This document shows, in pieces, positions 17,439 through 26,135 of a stretch of 43,776 nucleotides of DNA. The notes under the pieces were generated by a model. The model did no database searches, was not told the origin of the DNA, and saw only the letters and a list, made by a program, of their open reading frames with translations. This DNA comes from Oscillospiraceae bacterium (lineage in GTDB: Bacteria; Bacillota; Clostridia; Oscillospirales; Oscillospiraceae): the NCBI GenBank assembly GCA_015068135.1, contig SVLB01000022.1, forward strand, positions 1 to 43,776, read 5' to 3'. The position numbers and the translations under genes were made by a program. Positions within the stretch are counted from its first letter, which is position 1, and every line of letters starts with the position of its first letter.

Positions 17439-18944
17439 TTAGAAGTTGTCAGACAGCATGGCAACCAGGGTAGCGGCCCGGACCATGCCCATGTTGTTGG
17501 CAAAGATCACATCGGTTACGCCCTTTTCGTGGGCAAAGTCAGCGATATTACCCTCCCAGTAGCGGTAGTCGATCTCATAGACGGTCTTGTAGTGGTCCAC
17601 CAGATAGGGGATCAGGGCATTGCCGAAGGATTCCTTAATGACAATGGCCACACCTTCTGTGACATGGGGGTTTTCGTAAACGGTGATGGGGTTGTCGCCG
17701 CCGGCAAAGGTGTTGTACTTGGAGCTGTCGGCCCAGCCGGATACGTCCATGATCACGTTCCACTGGGTCTCGGTGCCGTTGCGGTCGGTAAAGACCATGG
17801 AGATATCGTCGCCATAGTAGGGATGGTAGGCATGGACCACATCGGCAGTCACCTGATCATCCACATACAAGCCTCCCTTGAAGCTGTCAAACTCAGAATG
17901 TCTGCGCTGATCCAGGGTGTAGGGGGTGATGCCCTTCTCCTGGCAGAATACCTCGTAGGCATAGTAGGCGGCGGCACCGTTCCAGTGGAAGTCGGTGCGG
18001 AAGTACAGATACTCGTCCCGGTGCTGCATCAGATTATCATAGATATGGACCTTATGGATGCTCTCATCCATCATACCGAAGACCTGGTTCATCCGGGCAT
18101 TCTGATCCTCCAGACCGCTGGCGTTGGCCCGTACATCATCGGGCAGCACGATGCCGATGGCGGTGGGGATGAGGATGCTGTATACATTGATGTCACTGCC
18201 CAGCTGGGAAGCGGCGGAATTGAGGATATTGGCATAGTTCTGGGCGGCGTTGGCATCGTAGTTGTAGCCCTCAAAGGCCATATCGTCCACCCGGTAGAAG
18301 CCGTTGCCGTAGCTGTTCAGGGTGCCGGATTTGCTGGTAAGAACAGGATACTCGCCGGTGGCCTGAGATTCGGTCTGCTGGGGCTCGGTCTGCTGGGGCT
18401 CGGTCTGCTGGGGCTGGGTGACTACGGGGGTATCATTCTGGCTTCCGGTGTACTTGGCGGCATACTCCACCGCATTCTTTACGATCTTATTGGCGGTCTG
18501 GCTGTCACCGCTGACGCAAAGGATGGCATACACATCGCTTTCCCAGATCACAGCATCCTCAAACTTGGGGACCTGGTCGGGCTGGTAGTTGCGGAAATGG
18601 TCGGTCATCTGATTCATATAGATATTCAGGCTCTCCACAGCGGTCTTCCGGGTGGAGGGATCGGCTACGGTGATCATAGCCAGGCAGTCAGCATAATAGG
18701 CACTGCCCGTATAGAGCCGGACCTGGGCGGTGGCGGGCAGACGGGAAAAATACAGGCTGGCGGACTCGCCCACATCGGCAATCTCGGTATCAAAGGCTAC
18801 GTTTTCCAGCAGAGCCTGAAACAGGGCACTGCCGTCTACGGTTTCGGTCTTTTTGGTTTCTTCCTCACCGCCGCAGGCCGCAAGGCTCAGCACAGAGGCC
18901 AAGGCTAAAACCAGGGCGAGGAAACGGAAAACAGTTTTTTTCAT
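17439..18944 (-). CDS. Lipoprotein with DUF4358 and DHHW (acetyltransferase-like) domains
   Basis: 501 residues, exported by a signal peptide with lipobox LAAC (Cys24). Residues about 35-165 look like DUF4358. A low-complexity linker with tandem QQTEP units covers about 178-195. The rest looks like a DHHW domain, related to SGNH/alginate O-acetyltransferase-like proteins, with TDFHWNGAAAYYAY at 317-330 (His320, Trp321) and a late SFGNALIPYL block. DHHW proteins usually accompany an MBOAT acyltransferase; none is in this window. A role in cell-surface modification is possible. A PlsC-type acyltransferase lies directly upstream. Confidence 0.8.
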   Translation of the reverse strand: MKKTVFRFLALVLALASVLSLAACGGEEETKKTETVDGSALFQALLENVAFDTEIADVGESASLYFSRLPATAQVRLYTGSAYYADCLAMITVADPSTRKTAVESLNIYMNQMTDHFRNYQPDQVPKFEDAVIWESDVYAILCVSGDSQTANKIVKNAVEYAAKYTGSQNDTPVVTQPQQTEPQQTEPQQTESQATGEYPVLTSKSGTLNSYGNGFYRVDDMAFEGYNYDANAAQNYANILNSAASQLGSDINVYSILIPTAIGIVLPDDVRANASGLEDQNARMNQVFGMMDESIHKVHIYDNLMQHRDEYLYFRTDFHWNGAAAYYAYEVFCQEKGITPYTLDQRRHSEFDSFKGGLYVDDQVTADVVHAYHPYYGDDISMVFTDRNGTETQWNVIMDVSGWADSSKYNTFAGGDNPITVYENPHVTEGVAIVIKESFGNALIPYLVDHYKTVYEIDYRYWEGNIADFAHEKGVTDVIFANNMGMVRAATLVAMLSDNF

Positions 18945-18985
18945 AATGGGTACCTTCTCTTTCTGTGGTGATAGATAAATAGGAC

Positions 18986-19696
18986 TTATTGGTGTGTCGC
19001 GATGGCTTCGGCGATGCGGCTCTTTACCAGGTCGGCAACCTCACCGGATTTCATGTGGCTGTAGTCTTCATAAGGGAGGGTGGGCAGATAGTGGATCTGG
19101 GCCTTCATGGGCTTGCTTCCCTTTTGGTCAAAGGCCTTATAGCAGTCCACCAAGGCAAAGGGCACGATGGGACATTTGGCCTTCAGGGCACAGCGGAAGC
19201 TGCCGCCGTGAAATTCCAGCATTTCATTGGACAGCTTGCTCCGGGTACCCTCCGGGAAGATCACATAGGGATGGCCCTCCTGGACCTGCCGGGTCACATT
19301 TTGGATCACCGTCAGGGACTGACGGACATCCTCCCGATCCATGGCGTAGGAATTGGTGCATTGGAGGATCTGCTTCAAAAAGGGGACATTGCGAAGCTCC
19401 TTCTTATACACAATGGAAAGGGGATAGGGGCAGGTGGCGGCGATGGCAACCACGTCAAACATTCCCTGGTGGTTGCCGTAGAGCATAAAGCCCTGATCCG
19501 GCTGAAGATATTCCGTGCCGGTGACCGCCAGCTCCACATTGGAGGTGGCGAGAACCCGTTTCAAAACCTTGTGGATGTAGGCCCAGGTCTCCTCCCGGGT
19601 ATAGCGCTCCGGATGCCGGGCATACCGGCACAGCTTAAAATAATAGCCGGGGATACGGAAAAGATTCCGCAGAATGATTCTGGTAATGCGATTCAT
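18986..19696 (-). CDS. 1-acyl-sn-glycerol-3-phosphate acyltransferase (PlsC family)
   Basis: 236-residue membrane-associated enzyme that probably adds the second acyl chain to lysophosphatidic acid to make phosphatidic acid. The catalytic HX4D motif is at His76-Asp81 (NHQGMFD), and the phosphate-binding block FPEGTRS is at 147-153. The start lies directly behind the small membrane protein's stop (1-base gap), so the genes are coupled. PlsC family members can act on other lipids; the assignment to the main pathway is inferred. Confidence 0.88.
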   Translation of the reverse strand: MNRITRIILRNLFRIPGYYFKLCRYARHPERYTREETWAYIHKVLKRVLATSNVELAVTGTEYLQPDQGFMLYGNHQGMFDVVAIAATCPYPLSIVYKKELRNVPFLKQILQCTNSYAMDREDVRQSLTVIQNVTRQVQEGHPYVIFPEGTRSKLSNEMLEFHGGSFRCALKAKCPIVPFALVDCYKAFDQKGSKPMKAQIHYLPTLPYEDYSHMKSGEVADLVKSRIAEAIATHQ

Positions 19697-19697
19697 A

Positions 19698-20051
19698 TTA
19701 CAGCTCCTCTTTTTCTGTAGCCAGGGCGGTTTTCAGGGTGCGCCAGTCCAGGTAGGCACTGCATTTGTGCAGCTGTGCAAGCTTGTGCCGGGAGATGAGG
19801 CCAAAAACCAGGGTCAGCATTCCGCTCCCCAAAATCACCCATGGGGCAAAGCGCAGTACCCAGTCGCCGAAGGCATTGCCCAGCAGGCCAACACTGTGAC
19901 CGCCCAAAAACCGGGCGTCCAAGTAGAAAAAGGCAGCGGCCAGCGTAACGGCAAAGCCCAGCCATGTAAGGCTGTGCCAAAGCCAAAGGGCGCGCCTGCG
20001 CTGCTTAAGATAGGCTTTTTTCAGAAGCTTGCATTGTTGGGTGCGATCCAT
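19698..20051 (-). CDS. Small membrane protein of unknown function
   Basis: 117 residues, with two strong hydrophobic helices at about 25-45 and 68-86, a positively charged N-terminus (KKAYLKQRRR) and a soluble C-terminal tail. No family recognised. It sits between ridA and plsC, 13 bases after ridA and 1 base before plsC, so it is translated with them. It may help anchor or regulate the acyltransferase, but nothing in the sequence proves it. Confidence 0.75.
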   Translation of the reverse strand: MDRTQQCKLLKKAYLKQRRRALWLWHSLTWLGFAVTLAAAFFYLDARFLGGHSVGLLGNAFGDWVLRFAPWVILGSGMLTLVFGLISRHKLAQLHKCSAYLDWRTLKTALATEKEEL

Positions 20052-20064
20052 ACATTTCCCCCTT

Positions 20065-20436
20065 TCAAACTTCCGCGACGGTCTCCACCTCTACCAGTAC
20101 ATTCTTGGGCAGGGTCTTTACCGCGACACAGGAACGGGCGGGCTTGGAGGGAAAGTAGGCGGCATATACGGCATTAAAGGCGGCAAAATTCTCCATGTCG
20201 CTCAGATAGCACACGGTCTTGACGACCCGGTCCAGGCCGGAGCCGGCGGCTTCCAGCACAGCCTTCAGATTCTGACATACCTGATGGGTCTGTGCGGTGA
20301 TATCGGAGGCTTCCACATTGCCGGTTTTGGGGTCAATGGGGATCTGCCCGGAGGTGAATACGAGGTTACCGGAACGGATGGCCTGACTGTATGGACCGAT
20401 GGCCCCGGGAGCCTTGTCTGTATGAATGATTTCCAT
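20065..20436 (-). CDS. ridA: RidA family enamine/imine deaminase
   Basis: 123-residue protein of the YjgF/YER057c/UK114 family. Most members hydrolyse reactive 2-aminoacrylate and similar enamines made by PLP enzymes, to protect the cell. The family fold is clear (GAIGPYSQAIRSGNLVFTSGQIP at 11-33, read in parts), with the catalytic Arg101 and Glu118 corresponding to Arg105 and Glu120 in E. coli RidA. It faces argG across a shared control region. It may be the first gene of the leftward operon. Confidence 0.92.
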   Translation of the reverse strand: MEIIHTDKAPGAIGPYSQAIRSGNLVFTSGQIPIDPKTGNVEASDITAQTHQVCQNLKAVLEAAGSGLDRVVKTVCYLSDMENFAAFNAVYAAYFPSKPARSCVAVKTLPKNVLVEVETVAEV

Positions 20437-20474
20437 AAATTGACTCCTTATTATAAATATAGATAGCCGACAGA

Positions 20475-20503
20475 ATTATACCATTTTCCCGTATAGATGT
20501 CAA
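20475..20503 (-). promoter_or_regulatory. SigA-type promoter of ridA
   Basis: On the - strand TTGACA (20503-20498) and TATAAT (20480-20475) are separated by 17 bases, a perfect consensus. It starts transcription about 30 bases before ridA and could drive the operon down to 12449. Confidence 0.88.
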
Positions 20504-20516
20504 TGGGCGTGAATAT

Positions 20517-20565
20517 TATGAATAAAAATAATGAATATTCGCAAGAACATGAATATTTATGCAAT
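20517..20565 (+). promoter_or_regulatory. ARG boxes (ArgR/AhrC operator) between ridA and argG
   Basis: 20548-20565 reads CATGAATATTTATGCAAT, which agrees with the Gram-positive ARG-box pattern CATGAATWWWWATGCAAT. A second copy TATGAATAAAAAT, with a poorer right half, starts at 20517. The boxes lie just upstream of the argG -35 and of the ridA -35, as expected for an arginine-responsive repressor. ArgR itself is not encoded here. Confidence 0.75.
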
Positions 20566-20570
20566 AATAG

Positions 20571-20599
20571 TTGACAAATGGGGAATGTGGATGTATAAT
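20571..20599 (+). promoter_or_regulatory. SigA-type promoter of argG
   Basis: TTGACA (20571-20576) and TATAAT (20594-20599) with a 17-base spacer, perfect consensus, about 40 bases before the argG ATG. The adjacent ARG box suggests repression by arginine. Confidence 0.9.
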
Positions 20600-20640
20600 C
20601 CAGTTCATATTGAAAACACCACTTTGGGAGGACGTAAAAA

Positions 20641-21858
20641 ATGAATAAGGAAAACATCAAAAAGGTCGTTTTGGCCTACTCCGGCGGCCTGGATACATCC
20701 ATTATTATTCCCTGGCTGAAGGAAAATTACAATAATTGTGAGGTCATTGCGGTTTCCGGTAATGTGGGCCAGGCTGACGAGCTGGAGGGCCTGGAGGAGA
20801 AGGCCCTGAAGACCGGCGCTTCCAAGCTGTATGTGCTGGATCTGACCGATACCTATGTGGACGATTATATTATTCCCTGCATGAAGGCCGGTGCCATTTA
20901 TGAGGAATATCTGCTGGGTACCTCCCATGCCCGCCCCTGTATCGCCAAAGGCTTGGTGGAGATCGCTCTGCAGGAAGGCGCCGATGCCATTTGCCACGGC
21001 TGTACCGGTAAGGGCAACGACCAGGTCCGTTTTGAGCTGACCATTAAGCATTTTGCTCCCAATATGCATATTATCGCCCCCTGGCGTGAGTGGGATATCA
21101 AGTCCCGTGAGGAGGAGATCGACTACGCTGAGGCCCACAACATCCCCCTGAAGATCACCAGAGAGACCAACTACTCCAAGGATAAAAACCTCTGGCATCT
21201 GAGCCATGAGGGCCTGGACCTGGAGGATACCGGCAACGAGCCCCAGTACGAGAAGGAAGGCTTCCTGGAAATGGGCGTTTCTCCCATTCAGGCGCCCGAT
21301 GTGCCTACCTACATCACCCTGGACTTTGACAAGGGTATTCCCGTAGCCCTGGATGGGGAGAAGATGAGTGCCAAGGAGATCATCCTGAAGCTCAACGAGA
21401 TCGGTGGCAAGAACGGCATCGGCCTTCTGGACATCGTGGAAAACCGTCTTGTGGGCATGAAGTGCCGCGGTGTGTACGAGACCCCCGGCGGTTCGATCCT
21501 TTACAAGGCCCACAGCGTTCTGGAGTCCATCTGCCTGGATAAGATGACCCTCCACGAAAAGCAGAAGCTGGCCATTACCTATGCGGAGCTGGTCTATAAC
21601 GGCCAGTGGTTCACCCCCCTGCGGGAGGCCTTGGCGGCCTTTGTGGACAAGACCCAGGAGACTGTCACCGGCAAGGTGCGCCTGAAGCTGTACAAGGGCA
21701 ATATGATCAATGCCGGCGTTTGGAGCGACTACAGCCTCTACTCTGAGGAGATCGCCACCTTCGGCGAAAGCGACTACAACCAGGCCGATGCTACCGGCTT
21801 TATCAACCTCTACGGCCTGCCCATTAAGGTCAAGGCCATGGTTGACGGCAAGAAATAA
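20641..21858 (+). CDS. argG: Argininosuccinate synthase
   Basis: Joins citrulline and aspartate using ATP to form argininosuccinate, the next-to-last step of arginine synthesis. The 405 residues begin with the PP-loop AYSGGLDTS at 12-20, and later the conserved [11 protein letters not shown] region near 122-132 and the [10 protein letters not shown] block near 157-166. Normal family length. A GGGAGG site precedes the ATG. argH, which cleaves the product, follows 60 bases downstream with a hairpin between. Confidence 0.97.
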   Translation: MNKENIKKVVLAYSGGLDTSIIIPWLKENYNNCEVIAVSGNVGQADELEGLEEKALKTGASKLYVLDLTDTYVDDYIIPCMKAGAIYEEYLLGTSHARPCIAKGLVEIALQEGADAICHGCTGKGNDQVRFELTIKHFAPNMHIIAPWREWDIKSREEEIDYAEAHNIPLKITRETNYSKDKNLWHLSHEGLDLEDTGNEPQYEKEGFLEMGVSPIQAPDVPTYITLDFDKGIPVALDGEKMSAKEIILKLNEIGGKNGIGLLDIVENRLVGMKCRGVYETPGGSILYKAHSVLESICLDKMTLHEKQKLAITYAELVYNGQWFTPLREALAAFVDKTQETVTGKVRLKLYKGNMINAGVWSDYSLYSEEIATFGESDYNQADATGFINLYGLPIKVKAMVDGKK

Positions 21859-21865
21859 TGAAAAA

Positions 21866-21897
21866 TACCCGGGAGGGCCTCTGTCCCTCCCGGTATC
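21866..21897 (+). other. Stem-loop between argG and argH
   Basis: ATACC(C)GGGAGGG pairs with CCCTCCCGGTAT around CCTCTGT, a 12-bp stem with one bulged base. The following TCATTACAAA has few T, so it is more likely an mRNA-stability or partial attenuating structure than a full terminator; argH has no clear promoter of its own. Confidence 0.6.
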
Positions 21898-21918
21898 ATT
21901 ACAAATAGGAGTATTACT

Positions 21919-23289
21919 ATGGCAAAAATGTGGGCGGGGCGCACCGATGGCGCAACGGAGAAAATTGCAGACGATTTTAATTCCTCCATCCATTTTGACA
22001 ACCGGATGTACAAAGAGGACATCACCGGCTCCATGGTCCATGGGGAAATGCTGGCAAAGCAGGGGATCATCTCCCACGAGGATGCAGAGGCGCTCCGGGA
22101 TGGCCTGGCCGGGATCCTGGAGGATCTGGAAACCGGGAAGCTGGCCATCGATATGGAGTGCGAGGATATCCATATGTTTGTGGAGGCGGTGCTGACCCAG
22201 CGACTGGGAGATGTGGGCAAGCGGCTCCATACGGCCCGGTCCCGGAATGACCAGGTGGCGCTGGATATCCGGATGTATCTGCGCGGTCAGATCGATGAGA
22301 TCTCTCAGCTTGTGCGCACGCTGCTGGACACCCTGACCCAAAAGGCAGAAACCTACAAGGCGGCTATTATGCCCGGCTACACCCATCTGCAGCGGGCCCA
22401 GCCCATTACCTTCGGGCATCATCTTATGGCCTATGCCATGATGCTCCTGCGGGACCTGGAGCGGCTTGCCGACTGCCGCAAGCGGATGAACCAGTCTCCC
22501 ATCGGCTGCTGTGCGCTGGCAGGTACCACCTATCCCATCGACCGGGAGTATGAGGCGAAAAACCTGGGCTTTGACGGGGTCTGCAGAAACTCCCTGGACG
22601 GTGTGTCCGACCGGGATTTCTGCGTGGAACTGCTGTCTGCCCTGTCTGTTTTGATGATGCATCTGTCCCGGTTTTCTGAGGAAGTGATCCTTTGGTGCAG
22701 CTGGGAATTCCAGTTTGTCAGCCTTTCGGATGCCTATACCACCGGCTCGTCCATTATGCCCCAAAAGAAAAACGCGGATATGGCAGAGCTGATCCGGGGC
22801 AAGACCGGTCGGGTCTACGGTGACCTGATGGCACTGCTGACCACCCTGAAGGGTCTGCCCCTGGCATACAACAAGGATATGCAGGAGGATAAGGAGAGCA
22901 TTTTCGACGGTGTGGATACGGTGAAAATGTGTCTGCAGGTCTTTACGGGAATGCTTGCTACCATGACTGCCAATCCGCAGAATATGAAACGGGCCGCCCA
23001 AAAGGGCTTTATCAATGCTACGGACCTGGCAGATTACCTGGTGAAAAAGGGCTTGCCCTTCCGCTCTGCCTATCAGATCTCCGGGCAACTGGTTGCCCTG
23101 TGTATTCAGGAAAATACGGTGCTGGACGAGCTTCCCATGGAGATCTATCAAAAGTATTGCGAGCTGTTTGATACAGACCTGTATGAAGCCATTGCCCTGG
23201 AGACCTGCGTTGCCAAGCGTACCTCCCAGGGCGGCACCAGTGTAGCCTCCGTAGAGGAGCAGATCCAATATGTAAGATCCCAGATATGA
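21919..23289 (+). CDS. argH: Argininosuccinate lyase
   Basis: Splits argininosuccinate into arginine and fumarate, the last step of arginine synthesis. The 456-residue fumarase/aspartase-fold protein carries the signature GSSIMPQKKN at 276-285, a TARSRNDQVALDIR block near 105-118, and HTHLQRAQ-type HLQRAQPITFGHH near 155-167. It is co-transcribed with argG. The gene ends just before a palindromic element whose central hairpin serves as terminator. Confidence 0.97.
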   Translation: MAKMWAGRTDGATEKIADDFNSSIHFDNRMYKEDITGSMVHGEMLAKQGIISHEDAEALRDGLAGILEDLETGKLAIDMECEDIHMFVEAVLTQRLGDVGKRLHTARSRNDQVALDIRMYLRGQIDEISQLVRTLLDTLTQKAETYKAAIMPGYTHLQRAQPITFGHHLMAYAMMLLRDLERLADCRKRMNQSPIGCCALAGTTYPIDREYEAKNLGFDGVCRNSLDGVSDRDFCVELLSALSVLMMHLSRFSEEVILWCSWEFQFVSLSDAYTTGSSIMPQKKNADMAELIRGKTGRVYGDLMALLTTLKGLPLAYNKDMQEDKESIFDGVDTVKMCLQVFTGMLATMTANPQNMKRAAQKGFINATDLADYLVKKGLPFRSAYQISGQLVALCIQENTVLDELPMEIYQKYCELFDTDLYEAIALETCVAKRTSQGGTSVASVEEQIQYVRSQI

Positions 23290-23292
23290 AAT

Positions 23293-23459
23293 GGGGCTGT
23301 CTCACTTGTGTATACTGTAGGGACACCCGTCCTCGGGTGTCCGGGAGGTAAAAATAGCGCAAAATCTGCAAGAAATATGCAGATTTTGCGCTATTTTTTA
23401 TTTTGGTTGCGGTCACCTCGGGAGAGGTGACCCTACGAAAAACATTTTGAGACAGCCCC
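23293..23459. repeat. Nested palindromic (MITE-like) element after argH
   Basis: 167 bases bounded by perfect 12-bp inverted repeats, GGGGCTGTCTCA (23293-23304) and TGAGACAGCCCC (23448-23459). Inside are three perfect hairpins in order: GGACACCCG/CGGGTGTCC (23321-23342), a 21-bp stem rich in A and T (23350-23398), and GGTCACCTC/GAGGTGACC (23411-23432). No protein is encoded. The terminal repeats and size suit a miniature inverted-repeat transposable element; mobility is inferred. Confidence 0.65.
23350..23400. terminator. Bidirectional intrinsic terminator (argH and M20 gene)
   Basis: A 21-bp perfect stem, loop AGAAATA, flanked by A on the left and T on the right, so it can work on both strands. 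It lies between the convergent ends of argH and the 23467-24810 gene, and is the centre of the palindromic element. Confidence 0.85.
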
Positions 23460-23466
23460 TTGTTCT

Positions 23467-24810
23467 TTATTTCTCAAAATCCAGGATGATCTTACCGTCC
23501 TGGTACTGTACCGCGTATTTGTCCATATCCGCGCTGTCCCAGAAGGCAAGGTAGGCTTCTTTATTGGGGAAGGTAGGCTCGTAGGCATCCACAATGGCCC
23601 TGGCCCGGGCGGCATCCTCCTGCAACAAAAGACGGATCGCGGCGACCTGCATTTTGGCAGAATCCACACAGGCGGTCTCCGGGTGGTCGATCACAAAGTC
23701 CACAGCATGCTCTGTACCGGCTGTGCCGCCGATACTGGGGTGCAGTCCCGGCATCAGGTTGGAAACGTCGCCCATATCCGAGCAGGCGGCACTCCAACTG
23801 CCTGCACCGTCTTCAAAATGGATGCCCACACCCTTGGCGGCCTGGCTGAATACGTCAATGAAGTCCTGCTTGTGGATCCGGGGCAGATGACCGGGCAGGT
23901 CGGTGATGCGCACATTGGCACCCATACCGGCGGCGCTGGCAGCCAGCGCCCGGTTGACCTTCCGGTTGGCGTTTGCGATGGCCTGTACATTGGCACCCCG
24001 GATAAAGCTTTCCATGGTGACCTTGTCGGGGATGGTGTTTACCGCGTCACCGCCGCCGGTGATGATGGGGTGGACACGGATATGGTCCTCGTCCTGGAAG
24101 GTCTCCCGGAGATTGTTGATCATGCTCAGGGCCGCATTGGCGGCATACAAAGCATTTACACCCAAATGGGGATTGCCGCCGGCATGGGCGGCCACACCCT
24201 CAAAGGTGACGGTTTTGGACAGAAAGCCGTTGGAGCCGGGGATGCACCGGGCGGTATGCTTACCGATGGGGGAGGTGTGGACCATGAAGGACAGATCCAC
24301 CCCGTCCAGCAGTCCCCGGTAAATAAACTCCTGCTTGCCGCCAAAGAAGCGGATAATGCCCTGCTTGCGAAGGGCCTGCCGGTATTCGATCTCAATGAGC
24401 TCCTCAGCGGGGACGGCAATGAGCCGGATCTTGCCGCAAAGACCGTCCAAAGCACCGGGTTCTTTCAAGGCCGCGGCAATGCCCACCAGGGCGGCAACCT
24501 GGGCGCAGTGACCGCAGGCATGGACCGCACCGGTTTGGGGGTCACACTCCGGATGTCCGGGAATGACCAAGCCGTCCATTTCTCCAAAGACACCCACAGT
24601 GGGGCCGGGACGACCGGTGTCCACCTCTGTGATAAAGCCGGGGATATTTCCGGCCTCGGTGAGGGTATAGCCCAGATTCCGGAAAATGTCTGCAAGATAT
24701 TTGTGGGTGTTCCACTCCTTGTAGCCTGTTTCCGGATGCTTCCAAATATGATCCATGGTGCCCAAAATCAGGGCGCGGTGCTTTTCTACATGCTTGATTA
24801 CAGTGTTCAT
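23467..24810 (-). CDS. M20 family amidohydrolase (AbgB-like), second copy
   Basis: 447-residue metal-dependent amidohydrolase, clearly paralogous to the product of 16072-17424: long identical blocks such as AVHACGHCAQ and RVHPIITGGG, the same residue numbering for Cys99 and His101, and PAEELIEIE at about 134-142. Like its partner it has HACGHC in place of the usual HACGHD. The start overlaps the end of the decarboxylase-like gene by four bases, so the two are coupled. It is the last gene of the SCIFF operon. It may release an amino acid from an N-acyl or peptide-like compound. Confidence 0.85.
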   Translation of the reverse strand: MNTVIKHVEKHRALILGTMDHIWKHPETGYKEWNTHKYLADIFRNLGYTLTEAGNIPGFITEVDTGRPGPTVGVFGEMDGLVIPGHPECDPQTGAVHACGHCAQVAALVGIAAALKEPGALDGLCGKIRLIAVPAEELIEIEYRQALRKQGIIRFFGGKQEFIYRGLLDGVDLSFMVHTSPIGKHTARCIPGSNGFLSKTVTFEGVAAHAGGNPHLGVNALYAANAALSMINNLRETFQDEDHIRVHPIITGGGDAVNTIPDKVTMESFIRGANVQAIANANRKVNRALAASAAGMGANVRITDLPGHLPRIHKQDFIDVFSQAAKGVGIHFEDGAGSWSAACSDMGDVSNLMPGLHPSIGGTAGTEHAVDFVIDHPETACVDSAKMQVAAIRLLLQEDAARARAIVDAYEPTFPNKEAYLAFWDSADMDKYAVQYQDGKIILDFEK

Positions 24811-26135
24811 AGGGATTCCTCCAATATGACGTTCAGATACCCGATACCGTAATAGCCAAGTGCTTCCAGGCAGGCTTCGTCCACCTGCTCACCGCAGACC
24901 AAAACCGGCACAGCCGGCGGACAGCTGACGGTGGGGGAGGCCAGGCATTTTCCCAGGCATTGGGAAAGGGGCAGCTCCCTTCCGGGGGAGAGGATGGCCC
25001 GATCCATGGGGATCCGGCTTTGGGGACGGGGAAGCTTCGGCGGCAGCGCCGGGATCGGCGGCCTTGGGGACAGAGCAAGGAGTACTTCCTCCCAATACGC
25101 CAAAGCTTCCTCAGAGGATTCCGCACCGGGCATCAGCACTACATGGTCCGGGTCTGCATACTCCGGTTCGATCCGGTGAGCGCGCAAATACTCTGCCAGC
25201 TCCTGCCCGGTATAGCCCAGGGACTTTGGGGCTAAGGTCAGCTTCATGGGCTCGTTGCCGGCAAGGCGGTAGCCCTTGGAAACCAGCCGCGCCTTCATAG
25301 CATCCAATCGGGGCAGAAGCTTGGACAGAAGACCGGAAAGCCTGCCTTCCAGCCAGGGATTTACCCGGTCCAGGGATTCCAGGATCAGATAAGAGGGGCT
25401 GGTGGAGGCAAACATTGCCATGGCGGTCTCAGCCTGGGACAAAAGTGCCTCCGGGGCAGAACCGCGGATATGCAGGTAAGCACCGCCTGTAAGCACCGGA
25501 AGGGTCTTGTGGGCAGAGTCACAGCAAAGGTCCGCACCCATAGCCATGGGGTGCAGGGAAGGCTCTGTAAAGGCCAGATAAGCACCGTGGGCGTTGTCCA
25601 CCAAAAGCAGGCATTTATGGGCATGGCAGACCTGGGAAAGCTCCCGGATGGGCGCCATATTGCCCAGATAATCGGGGCTTGTGAGGTAAACCGCATCCAC
25701 GGGATGGTCAGAAAGAAAGCGTTCCAGCCCCTGAGGGGTTATTTGGCAGGACAGAAGCCCCCGGTCTTCCTCCGGCCAAAGCCAGGAGACGGAGAGTCCC
25801 AAAAGGGCCGCGGCGGTGACAAAGGTCTTGTGGGCGTTGCGGCCTGCGGCAATGCGGCAGTTGGGACCGGCATACAGCCGCAGAAGGGTCAGCATACCCC
25901 GGATCGCCAGGGATGCCCCTTCCGTGGAATAGAGGGTCTTGCCGCTTCCAAAAAGCTTTGCGGCAGCTTCCTGGCTTTCCCGGATGATGCCGTCGGCACT
26001 GTACAGAACATCCGCACCGGGGATCTCGGTGATGTCCCGTTCATAGCCGCCCGCGCCCTTGTGACCGGGCATGTGGAGCCGATAGCTGTCTTTTTGGAGA
26101 TACCCGTCGATGAAATCGCAAATGGGGGTCTTCAT
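24807..26135 (-). CDS. Orn/Lys/Arg decarboxylase-like PLP enzyme
   Basis: 442-residue fold-type-I pyridoxal-phosphate enzyme. The N-terminus LHMPGHKGAGGY near 20-31 is typical of the ornithine/lysine/arginine decarboxylase family. Visible parts include the TEGAS block at 71-75, His102, the VDNAHG block with Asp180 and His183, and the PLP-binding lysine Lys210 in CDSAHKTLPVLTGG. Relatives decarboxylate basic amino acids, but many short Gram-positive members have other or unknown substrates. ATG 26135 overlaps the scfB stop (ATGA). Confidence 0.85.
   Translation of the reverse strand: MKTPICDFIDGYLQKDSYRLHMPGHKGAGGYERDITEIPGADVLYSADGIIRESQEAAAKLFGSGKTLYSTEGASLAIRGMLTLLRLYAGPNCRIAAGRNAHKTFVTAAALLGLSVSWLWPEEDRGLLSCQITPQGLERFLSDHPVDAVYLTSPDYLGNMAPIRELSQVCHAHKCLLLVDNAHGAYLAFTEPSLHPMAMGADLCCDSAHKTLPVLTGGAYLHIRGSAPEALLSQAETAMAMFASTSPSYLILESLDRVNPWLEGRLSGLLSKLLPRLDAMKARLVSKGYRLAGNEPMKLTLAPKSLGYTGQELAEYLRAHRIEPEYADPDHVVLMPGAESSEEALAYWEEVLLALSPRPPIPALPPKLPRPQSRIPMDRAILSPGRELPLSQCLGKCLASPTVSCPPAVPVLVCGEQVDEACLEALGYYGIGYLNVILEESL

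Noticed and set aside
20605..23268. An 887-codon - strand frame across argG and argH
   Set aside because: argG and argH are certain; the opposite frame shows no domain and has no ribosome binding site.
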